Part shown: piece after piece, positions 7,206-13,532 of the stretch
How positions within the stretch are numbered: position 1 is the stretch's first letter
Layout of the letters: every line of letters begins with the position of its first letter
From: an uncultured Eubacteriales bacterium
Lineage (GTDB): Bacteria > Bacillota > Clostridia > Christensenellales > UBA1242
Assembly: GCA_948971535.1 (NCBI GenBank)
Contig: CARFEX010000001.1
Coordinates: forward strand, 8,321-41,064
Direction: 5' to 3'
DNA: 32,744 nt
Notes under the pieces: generated by a model
What the model was told of the DNA's origin: nothing
The model's database searches: none
What the model saw: only the letters and a program-made list of their open reading frames with translations
Translations under genes and position numbers: made by a program

Positions 7206-7496
7206 ATGCAAAATTATACAAATATCTTAGAAAGTTCAAAGGCCTTCAATAGATTAACACTCGCCCAAAATACAAGGCTTGATATTATTGGAGAACTTGA
7301 TGCAATAATTCAATATGAAAATCATATCGCATCATCAAATGATGAAGTAGTAAATCATACATTGCAAGACATAGCAAATGAAGAAAAGCTTCATGTAGGA
7401 CAATTATTCGGCCTTTTGTTCTATTTAGACCCAGAGTCAAAAACAATGTTTGAAAAAGGCCTTAACGAATTTTATAATGATAACAAAAAAAATTAA
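7206..7496 (+). CDS. Small ferritin-like protein, possible encapsulin-cargo or rubrerythrin-like type
   Basis: The 96-residue product looks like half of a four-helix ferritin-like bundle. Helix one carries LDIIGELDAIIQYENHI, with Glu and a YExxI pattern. Helix two carries LQDIANEEKLHVGQLFGLL, with an EExxHV motif. Together these give the E...E...ExxH set that binds a di-iron centre when two chains dimerise. LDPESKTMFEKGLNEFY follows at the end. Short proteins of this pattern in Clostridia are often encoded beside encapsulin shells or annotated rubrerythrin-like. No encapsulin is present here, so the cargo role is only a possibility. The start is clear: AGGAGG lies five bases before the ATG. 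A T-tailed hairpin follows the stop codon at once, so it is a single-gene unit. Confidence 0.75.
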   Translation: MQNYTNILESSKAFNRLTLAQNTRLDIIGELDAIIQYENHIASSNDEVVNHTLQDIANEEKLHVGQLFGLLFYLDPESKTMFEKGLNEFYNDNKKN

Positions 7497-7520
7497 GCAT
7501 ATCAGTGGATATGCTTTTTT
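7497..7520 (+). terminator. Terminator of the ferritin-like gene
   Basis: GCATATC (7497-7503) pairs with GATATGC (7508-7514) over a four-base loop and is followed by six T. It starts at the base after the stop codon. Confidence 0.85.
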
Positions 7521-7523
7521 ATA

Positions 7524-8222
7524 TTACATCTGAAAATATTCTATTATACCAACTAAAATAGAATAACACATTTTTTCTCGATAGTCTTTTTGAACAAGCA
7601 ATTTTTCTTCTTCAGGGTTAGATAAAAAACCACACTCAATCAAAACACCTGCTTTCTTATGACAATTCAAAATAAAATAATCACCTACACTACTATTCTT
7701 TCTTGATAGTGGAAAATCACGAATTATAGAAGTCTGTATAGAATTAGCGAGTGCCCTACCAAGTTCATTACCCTTGCCATAAAACACCTGTGTACCTCTT
7801 GTAGAAGAAAGAGGAAAACTATTCATGTGCAAGCTAATAACTATATCAGCATTGCTATCTTCTATGATTTGTTTTCGTTTTTCCATTTCGCTACGTTTTT
7901 TATTTGGAGCATCTGGCTGATAAAGCCCGTTCATATCCGCTCTAGTAAGCACAACGCCAAACCCAAAACTTTCGCACACCTCTTTCAATGATAAAGCGTA
8001 CTCGAGATTAAGCTGACTCTCAGTTACACCACTCACCTTGCCTTCCGCACCGCCATCAATTCCACCATGTCCGGCGTCAATGACGATAGTGTGCAAAGGT
8101 TTTGGTGAACTCGATATTTTTGCTAGCGATGAATACAGCACAAACCCACTACCCAATATAATAATACATAATATTAAGGCTAAAATCGACTTCTTTTTAA
8201 TTGTAAAAAATTTAATTTTCAT
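7524..8222 (-). CDS. cwlD: N-acetylmuramoyl-L-alanine amidase, CwlD-like
   Basis: Zinc amidases of the Amidase_3 family cleave the bond between muramic acid and the peptide stem. CwlD acts in the mother cell on spore cortex to allow muramic-delta-lactam formation. The product (232 residues from ATG 8222) has an N-terminal membrane segment (about residues 11-30) and then one Amidase_3 domain. Zinc ligands are His52 in VIDAGHGG, Glu68 in the VTES segment and His132 in SLHMN; the catalytic Glu196 lies in LIECGFLSNPEE. Size and single-anchor architecture, with no SH3 or cell-wall-binding repeats, fit CwlD better than autolysins. A second sporulation gene (spoIIE) nearby supports this, but a general amidase cannot be excluded. 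There is no ribosome site before either the ATG at 8222 or the TTG at 8225. Confidence 0.82.
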   Translation of the reverse strand: MKIKFFTIKKKSILALILCIIILGSGFVLYSSLAKISSSPKPLHTIVIDAGHGGIDGGAEGKVSGVTESQLNLEYALSLKEVCESFGFGVVLTRADMNGLYQPDAPNKKRSEMEKRKQIIEDSNADIVISLHMNSFPLSSTRGTQVFYGKGNELGRALANSIQTSIIRDFPLSRKNSSVGDYFILNCHKKAGVLIECGFLSNPEEEKLLVQKDYREKMCYSILVGIIEYFQM

Positions 8223-8228
8223 CAAAGT

Positions 8229-8257
8229 ATTGTATTAAAACAATTTTAAATAAATGC
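8229..8257 (-). promoter_or_regulatory. Sigma-E-like promoter of cwlD with zero-length leader
   Basis: On the minus strand AATACAAT (8236-8229) matches the sigma-E -10 consensus CATACAAT in seven of eight bases. GCATTTA (8257-8251), 14 bases upstream, matches the -35 KMATATT in five of seven. Bacillus cwlD is transcribed by sigma-E and sigma-G, which agrees. The TACAAT core ends six bases before the ATG, so transcription should start at or next to the first base of the start codon. Confidence 0.45.
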
Positions 8258-8347
8258 AAAAAGTTGGCACACTTTCTTGTAATCACAGATTTTCCATGAT
8301 AAATTATCAACAGAGATAAAAAATCTTTAAAAAAATAAAAGAATATA

Positions 8348-8356
8348 TGTTATACT
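8348..8356 (+). promoter_or_regulatory. Extended -10 promoter giving a leaderless mRNA for the zinc-ribbon gene
   Basis: TGTTATACT is a TGn-extended -10 (hexamer 8351-8356). Counting the hexamer as -12 to -7 puts +1 at 8363, the A of the ATG. No ribosome site exists in the intervening AAAATT or just upstream. No good -35 is visible. Confidence 0.55.
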
Positions 8357-8362
8357 AAAATT

Positions 8363-9361
8363 ATGGAAAACAAAATTAACGAAATAAATAGACTCTATAT
8401 CCCAGCCCTCGCTGAAATAGAACAATTAAAAAATTTTTTAGATAAACGCCAAGTTGATTATGCTTTTGGGTTCCGTTATCAACATCATATATGGATAAAA
8501 GGGAATTTAATAGAAGAACAATATCCTATACCAGTAATGTATTGTTCCCTTCAAGGTAAAAGTATAGAGTTTGGCATTGATATTGTCCAAAATGAAGAAT
8601 ATATTGGATACTTAAAGTTACATCTTTCTAGAAAAGAACTTATAACCTTTGATTTCAAAAGTTTCAAAGACTTTAATTTCGAAATTTATCGTACTAACTA
8701 TCAGAAGATAAATAACATTAAAGAAATTAAACATTTAGAAGATAGTAACTTTTTAATCTACAGCAAATTCAAATCTATCGAACAAATTTATAAACTTATT
8801 GTAGACTCTACCGTTACCAAGCATAGAATACATAAAGGTGCTATCTTCTATTGTGATTGCAAACATGAAGTAACTATGCATACTAAACATGGAAAATGTC
8901 CCGTTTGTGGTAAAGAAAGCCCATATAAAAGAACTATAAAAATAAAATGTGATGTTTGTAGAAAAAAATATTTAACTTCCAAATATGATTATAAACCTTG
9001 TCCTAATTGTGGGTGGGTTAATGACATAATGTGTAGGAAATTTCCTAAAAATGCAATATCTTTATTTATGATTTCATTAAAGAAAGCTAGACAACTTTAT
9101 AAAATTAACGAGCCTTTTAGACCTAATTTTTATGATTTTCTTGAAGCTTTTGATTTTTATGGAGAAACTGGATTTAAATATAATAATATAGGCTTTGCTT
9201 TGTATAGGCATGGAGAAAATGGAATTGAAATGAACTGGGGACCAGAGCCAAATGGCACAATATACTTTAAAAACAAGGAAGATTTTATTGAAAATGCAAA
9301 AATTGGTGATGAGTATATAAAAGACATTTGGGATAGGATTGAAGAACCTAGTTATTTATAG
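8363..9361 (+). CDS. Uncharacterised protein with two zinc ribbons and a C-terminal stand-alone-type domain
   Basis: I do not recognise this 332-residue soluble protein as a whole. Residues 1-150 form an alpha/beta region with no motif known to me. Residues 168-220 contain two likely zinc-binding knuckle pairs: CDC...CPVC around 168-186, and CDVC...CPNC around 199-217. The C-terminal 100 residues (PNFYDFLEAFDFYGETGFKYN, then IYFKNKEDFIENAKIGDEYIKDIW) resemble a small domain that, from memory, also occurs alone in many Firmicute proteins (F..F......E..F.Y......F.s.eell....i....l.eiW). The ribbons suggest protein or nucleic acid contact. It is divergent from cwlD, appears leaderless, and is followed by a shared terminator. 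Function unknown. Confidence 0.75.
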   Translation: MENKINEINRLYIPALAEIEQLKNFLDKRQVDYAFGFRYQHHIWIKGNLIEEQYPIPVMYCSLQGKSIEFGIDIVQNEEYIGYLKLHLSRKELITFDFKSFKDFNFEIYRTNYQKINNIKEIKHLEDSNFLIYSKFKSIEQIYKLIVDSTVTKHRIHKGAIFYCDCKHEVTMHTKHGKCPVCGKESPYKRTIKIKCDVCRKKYLTSKYDYKPCPNCGWVNDIMCRKFPKNAISLFMISLKKARQLYKINEPFRPNFYDFLEAFDFYGETGFKYNNIGFALYRHGENGIEMNWGPEPNGTIYFKNKEDFIENAKIGDEYIKDIWDRIEEPSYL

Positions 9362-9370
9362 ATGAATAAA

Positions 9371-9396
9371 AAACATATCAAACTGATATGCTTTTT
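9371..9396. terminator. Bidirectional terminator between convergent genes
   Basis: CATATCA (9374-9380) pairs with TGATATG (9384-9390) over a three-base loop. T runs on both strands serve both the zinc-ribbon gene and the convergent propeller-like gene. Confidence 0.75.
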
Positions 9397-9398
9397 GT

Positions 9399-10391
9399 TT
9401 ATATATCCAAGCTATAAACATTGTAAAGTCTTGTTCTTGTAAAGGCTTTGTATTTTTTGCAGGCATTTTCAAAAAGTACATAAACTCTGCCGTCTACTAA
9501 TTCTATTTCTTCAGTCATACATGGAGCTTTTAATCTGCTAACCTCTGCATTTGCATCTAACATATAAACTGGAAGTTCACCACTTTCTATTGTAGTTGCA
9601 TGTGTAGCTGTTTTTTCTAAAACGTTATCATAGAGCATGATGTTCGAAGCTGGCAAACCGTATGAAGTTGAAAGCACAATTTTACCTTCTTTGTTAAAGG
9701 TCATTCCTTGCACAAGTCCTGGCATTGATATCCCCGCCTTTGGAGTTTCGCTTATTCCACAAATTGCAGTTTCATCCAAGTCATATATTAAACTTAAAGC
9801 AGGATTAATTTGGTCATTAGAAGTTTTTATATGATGGCTTTCAGGTGTATCATAGTTCCCTTTTCTATAAAATTCACCAACTATCAAACTTGTCTTGTTT
9901 TCTGAGTTTGTATAAGTTAAAACAAAGTCAGCTCCATTTCTAGTTTCTCTTTGGTCTAAAATTTCCACCTTGCTTTCATTCTCTGCATTAAGAGCTTCTG
10001 TCAAGCTGAATCTATAAATATGTTTATCGCCAACTATCCAAGCGTTATCTTGATAAGTTGTAATTCCTCCGCAATGTCCGACATAATCATCTCCGTCACT
10101 TGTTAAAGTTATGTATTTGCTAGCTTTGTCTTCACCCTTTTTAACAAAATACACACGACTAGCCCCACCCTTACTCATATATCCACCAATCAAAAACATT
10201 TCATTTTCTTGATTGTACGTCAATCCTTGTGGAGAAAAATGCGTGTCAAGTCCTGGAATAGCAAATTCTTGTTGAGCTTTAGCATAAAAATCTCCAAAAC
10301 TAGCACCAAAATAATAAACCATTAGCGCTACAAATAAAATTGCTAGAAATGCACTAATAGAAATTAATGTAATTTTCTTTTTCTTACTCAT
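9399..10391 (-). CDS. Membrane-anchored, propeller-like extracytoplasmic protein
   Basis: The 330-residue product starts with a short lysine-rich cytoplasmic end (SKKKK) and one hydrophobic segment (about residues 7-29), with no cysteine suggesting a lipobox. It is therefore a signal-anchored or secreted protein. The rest has repeated beta-strand blocks of propeller type: SPQGLTYNQENEMFLIGGYM, GHCGGITTYQDNAWIVGDKH, PGLVQGMTFNKEGKIVLSTS and EEIELVDGRVYVLFENACKKY. The PQGLTY and GMTF blocks recall SMP-30/gluconolactonase-like or YncE-like propellers, but no metal-binding set can be assigned. I recall similar secreted proteins in Clostridia annotated only as hypothetical. AGGAG lies eight bases before the ATG. 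It is transcribed alone, ending at a terminator shared with the neighbour. Confidence 0.75.
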   Translation of the reverse strand: MSKKKKITLISISAFLAILFVALMVYYFGASFGDFYAKAQQEFAIPGLDTHFSPQGLTYNQENEMFLIGGYMSKGGASRVYFVKKGEDKASKYITLTSDGDDYVGHCGGITTYQDNAWIVGDKHIYRFSLTEALNAENESKVEILDQRETRNGADFVLTYTNSENKTSLIVGEFYRKGNYDTPESHHIKTSNDQINPALSLIYDLDETAICGISETPKAGISMPGLVQGMTFNKEGKIVLSTSYGLPASNIMLYDNVLEKTATHATTIESGELPVYMLDANAEVSRLKAPCMTEEIELVDGRVYVLFENACKKYKAFTRTRLYNVYSLDI

Positions 10392-10411
10392 ATCTCTATC
10401 TCCTAAGTTTT

Positions 10412-10420
10412 ATTATATCA
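10412..10420 (-). promoter_or_regulatory. Extended -10 promoter of the propeller-like gene
   Basis: TGATATAAT (10420-10412) is a TGn-extended perfect -10, 21 bases before the start. A second TATAAT lies at 10435-10430. No convincing -35 was seen. Confidence 0.5.
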
Positions 10421-10457
10421 CAATCATAAATTATACAAAAACAAAAATATAGTAAAT

Positions 10458-10488
10458 ATAAAAAGCATATCAACAAATATGCTTTTTT
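10458..10488 (-). terminator. Terminator of prfA
   Basis: AAAAGCATAT (10461-10470) pairs with ATATGCTTTT (10477-10486) over six bases, 25 bases after the prfA stop codon. On the minus strand the T run follows directly. Confidence 0.75.
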
Positions 10489-10512
10489 GATATTTTTTTT
10501 AATTGACTCCTC

Positions 10513-11598
10513 TTAGGCATTAGCAAGTTTTTCTGCTCTATCTTTTATAATTAATGCTTCGATAAATTGGTCTATATCTCCATCAAGAACGCCATTAATA
10601 TTGTATGAAGTTACATTTACGCGATGGTCTGTAACCCTTCCTTGTGGATAATTGTATGTACGCACTCTTTCAGAGCGGTCCCCCGTTCCAACCTGAGATT
10701 TTCTCTGTTCTTTATATTCGCTATCTTGTTGCTCTTTATAAAACTCATAAAGTTTTGAGCGAAGAATAGAAAATGCTCTTTCTTTGTTTTTAAGCTGTGA
10801 ACGTTCATCTTGACATGCAACAATGATACCTGTTGGAATGTGCGTGATACGAATTGCTGACTCAGTTTTATTAACGTGCTGTCCACCAGCTCCTGACGAA
10901 CGATATGTATCAATTCGTAAATCCTTTTCATCAATCTCAACATCCACATCTTCCACCTCTGGAAGCACTGCAACTGTTGAAGTTGAGGTATGAATACGTC
11001 CCTGCGATTCTGTTTCTGGCACACGTTGAACTCTATGAACTCCACTTTCATATTTAAGTCTACTATAAGCACCCTTACCTTTAACCATAAAGGTAACCTC
11101 TTTTATTCCGCCCAGTTCGGTTTCTGAAAGGTCAAGGATTTCACATTTCCAACGTCTTTTTTCCGCATAATATTGATACATTCTAAGAAGTACAGAACAG
11201 AAAAGTGAACTCTCTTCACCGCCTGCTGCCGAACGAATTTCTATAATGCAATTGTTGTCATCATTGACATCTTTTGGAAGTAATAAAATTTTAACCTCCT
11301 CAATTTTTTCTTCAATTTGAACCTTCAATGAACCTATTTCATGATAAAACATATCACGAATTTCTGCATCAGTTTCCACTTCATAATCATTTTGACAACT
11401 TTTATAATTTGACATAAGAGAAGCTAGCTGATCATGAGCCGATGCTAATTCCTCTAGCATTGAGCGCTCTTTTACCAGCTTTTTCCATTCCTTGTTGTCT
11501 GCAATTATTTCTGGTTTTGAAACTAGTTCTGTCAGTTCATCAAATCTTGATTTTGCCTTTTGTGTTTTTTCTAGAATATCAGTTCCTAACTCTTCCAT
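10513..11598 (-). CDS. prfA: Peptide chain release factor 1
   Basis: RF1 recognises UAA and UAG in the ribosomal A site and triggers peptide release. The 361-residue protein has the expected length. Domain order is the N-terminal helical domain, then the anticodon-like stop-recognition tripeptide PET at 194-196 within RVPETESQGRIHTS (the PxT form that marks RF1, not the SPF of RF2), then the catalytic GGQ at 238-240 within SSGAGGQHVNKTESAIR, and a C-terminal RSERVRTYNYPQGRVTDHR. The start ATG has an AGGA ribosome site and lies inside the last 20 bases of the upstream DUF1385-PrmC gene, so translation is probably coupled. The partner enzyme that methylates the GGQ glutamine is thus made from the same mRNA. 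Confidence 0.97.
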   Translation of the reverse strand: MEELGTDILEKTQKAKSRFDELTELVSKPEIIADNKEWKKLVKERSMLEELASAHDQLASLMSNYKSCQNDYEVETDAEIRDMFYHEIGSLKVQIEEKIEEVKILLLPKDVNDDNNCIIEIRSAAGGEESSLFCSVLLRMYQYYAEKRRWKCEILDLSETELGGIKEVTFMVKGKGAYSRLKYESGVHRVQRVPETESQGRIHTSTSTVAVLPEVEDVDVEIDEKDLRIDTYRSSGAGGQHVNKTESAIRITHIPTGIIVACQDERSQLKNKERAFSILRSKLYEFYKEQQDSEYKEQRKSQVGTGDRSERVRTYNYPQGRVTDHRVNVTSYNINGVLDGDIDQFIEALIIKDRAEKLANA

Positions 11599-13297
11599 AA
11601 ATTATCCTTTCTATTTTATTATAGTCTTTTATTATCTCAATGTCACTAAACCCAGCATCTTTCATAAGTGCCTTTACCTCTTCAGCTTGACCTATTCCAA
11701 GTTCAAAATACAACATTCCATTTTTAGCAAGATGCTTCTTTGAGTTTTCAATAATCTTTTTATAAAAATCTAATCCGTCATTTCCCCCATCGAGAGCAAG
11801 TTTAGGGTCAAACTTTTTAACTTCTATATCAAGCTTTTCTATATCTCCACTTTTGATATATGGAGGATTTGATACTATTATATCAAACTTTTTATTTTTT
11901 TTCAAGCCAGCAAACAGGTCAGAACAAATAAAGTCTACTTTAACATCCTGTTTTTTTGCATTATTTTCCGCAGTTTGCAACGCAGGTCTTGAAATATCAA
12001 TTGCAGTCATTTTTACATTGGAATTTTTTGCAATAGCGATAGCTATCGCCCCGCTTCCAGTACAAAGGTCACACACTTCTGGGTTCTTTCTTTTTGTAAT
12101 TTCTTTCAAAACCTCTTCAACCAAAATTTCAGTTTCCATACGTGGACTTAAAACTTTTTTGTTTACGTCTAGTCTCAACCCATAGAAGTCTACATAACCA
12201 AATATACTTGAAATTGGTTCTCCCTTACTTCGTCTTGCAGTTGCACGCAAAATATCACGATATTCTTTGGCAGTTATACTTCTGACTAGCTTTACCTCAC
12301 TACGATTTATATTTAGAACATTTGCAATAAGCCAGTCATAATCACTCTCTTCCACTCGTTCATTGCTTGAAAGTTTGGTTTGCATTTCGGCAAGCAGTGC
12401 CGACATAGGCACTCTATCTTTTTCCACTTCTTTAACATCCTTATCATAAGATTGTTCAAGCATTGTAACCTTAACTATTTCAAGGTGAGTTACAGTTGGC
12501 GTCATGGTATAAAGCCATGCAAATGCGATGTGCAAATCTTTAATCCAATTTTGTTTTACAATAGAGAGTACATAAAGCATTTCATAAGTTAAACTTAAGC
12601 ACAATATAAAAATTGCTAAATTAATAAGCCAATCTATTTCCCATAATACTTGAACTGATAAAAATGATACCATAAAAACAGAAAACAATAAAGCAAAAAA
12701 AGCAAAATTTAAAAAATTTAATGGATGATAAATTGAAGCTTCTGCTGATAGTTTTTTATTTTCACCAGAATTGACAGCTTTATTGCAAGCACCATTAAAA
12801 CGAAACAGCTCTTGCATGAATGGCATAAATCGAAAACAAAGAAAAGTTAAGTACAATATAGCAACACGAAGTAGTGCAATAATAAAAGTGGATAAATAAT
12901 AATTACCATTAAACCCCCATGTTGTCTTAAGTAAAAATGAAGGTAATACACCTATAGCAAAAAGACCATATAAAAGTCCAAATATTAAACTTGCAAAAAA
13001 CATAACATAGACAGAAGCTATATTAAATTTTTTTGCAATTTTGTAAGTTATATTTTTATCTTTTTCTTCAATATTATCAAGTGTCAGTCCCTTTGAATAA
13101 ACTTTGCATAGATATGCTATTCCAACAAAAAAGTATATCACACCGCGAATAATTGGAATATCCAAAAGTTTGAAATTGGTTTTAACTTTTTCTCTACCAA
13201 CCTTTTTATTACCATAATTATTGACAATGGCAACAATCATTTTGGTTTGGTCAAAACAACCTATGCCACTTCCGACTGGTAAAAATATCTTCTTCAT
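11579..13297 (-). CDS. prmC: Fusion of a diverged DUF1385 (YqhQ-like) membrane domain to PrmC, the release-factor glutamine methyltransferase
   Basis: A single 572-residue frame joins two proteins that are normally separate. The N-terminal 280 or so residues resemble DUF1385: a PVGSGIGCFDQTKMIVAIVN opening, an IPIIRGVIYFF segment and several membrane helices. The usual HGAEHK and HPRCGT motifs are degraded to FNGACNK and HPLNFLN. From about residue 295 a complete PrmC follows: a helical substrate-recognition domain (DYDWLIANVLNINRSEVKL), GEPISSIFGYVDFYG, the SAM-binding DLCTGSGAIAIAIA near 407 and the catalytic NPPY near 477. PrmC N5-methylates the GGQ glutamine of release factors. I place the start at ATG 13297, since earlier codons overlap a terminator and promoter; the ribosome site is weak. 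In other Clostridia the order DUF1385-prmC-prfA occurs as separate genes. Confidence 0.85.
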   Translation of the reverse strand: MKKIFLPVGSGIGCFDQTKMIVAIVNNYGNKKVGREKVKTNFKLLDIPIIRGVIYFFVGIAYLCKVYSKGLTLDNIEEKDKNITYKIAKKFNIASVYVMFFASLIFGLLYGLFAIGVLPSFLLKTTWGFNGNYYLSTFIIALLRVAILYLTFLCFRFMPFMQELFRFNGACNKAVNSGENKKLSAEASIYHPLNFLNFAFFALLFSVFMVSFLSVQVLWEIDWLINLAIFILCLSLTYEMLYVLSIVKQNWIKDLHIAFAWLYTMTPTVTHLEIVKVTMLEQSYDKDVKEVEKDRVPMSALLAEMQTKLSSNERVEESDYDWLIANVLNINRSEVKLVRSITAKEYRDILRATARRSKGEPISSIFGYVDFYGLRLDVNKKVLSPRMETEILVEEVLKEITKRKNPEVCDLCTGSGAIAIAIAKNSNVKMTAIDISRPALQTAENNAKKQDVKVDFICSDLFAGLKKNKKFDIIVSNPPYIKSGDIEKLDIEVKKFDPKLALDGGNDGLDFYKKIIENSKKHLAKNGMLYFELGIGQAEEVKALMKDAGFSDIEIIKDYNKIERIIYGRVRN

Positions 13298-13312
13298 ACT
13301 ATGATTATTAAC

Positions 13313-13342
13313 TTTATAAATTGGTTTTAATCGTTTAGTTAA
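13313..13342 (-). promoter_or_regulatory. Candidate promoter of the DUF1385-prmC-prfA operon
   Basis: TTAACT (13342-13337), an 18-base spacer and TATAAA (13318-13313) lie 16 bases before the ATG at 13297. An alternative -10, AATAAT (13309-13304), ends six bases before that ATG. Both are imperfect. Confidence 0.4.
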
Positions 13343-13377
13343 AGTAAAGTTTGTTTTTATTTTATTAGTTTTGATAA

Positions 13378-13406
13378 AAAAGAACGCATTAAGCGTTCTT
13401 TTTTTA
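13378..13406. terminator. Bidirectional terminator at the end of the giant gene
   Basis: AAGAACGC (13380-13387) pairs perfectly with GCGTTCTT (13393-13400) over five bases, with T runs on both strands. On the minus strand it begins just after the stop codon of the giant gene. Confidence 0.85.
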
Positions 13407-13532
13407 TTAGCTATTTGCAAGCTCTTCCAGTTTCTTTCTTCTCTTTCTTCTTGTAAGAATAATTATAACTACAATTAAGATAATCAATACAATTATTCCG
13501 CAAGCAACAGATATTCCGATTATAAGAGCATT
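13407..13532 (-). other. C-terminal membrane anchor and basic cytoplasmic tail of the giant protein
   Basis: A 26-residue hydrophobic helix (ALIIGISVAC to VVIIILT) is followed by RRKRRKKLEELANS. This fits a stop-transfer anchor with an outside N-terminus. No sortase motif precedes it. Confidence 0.8.

Noticed and set aside
10617..11072. Minus-strand 151-codon frame inside prfA
   Set aside because: It is an out-of-frame shadow of prfA, which has full-length RF1 similarity in its own frame.
13298..13420. Longer N-terminus for the DUF1385-PrmC protein (start at 13420)
   Set aside because: The extra 41 codons cross the terminator at 13378-13406 and the candidate promoter, and are lysine/asparagine-rich without similarity to DUF1385.
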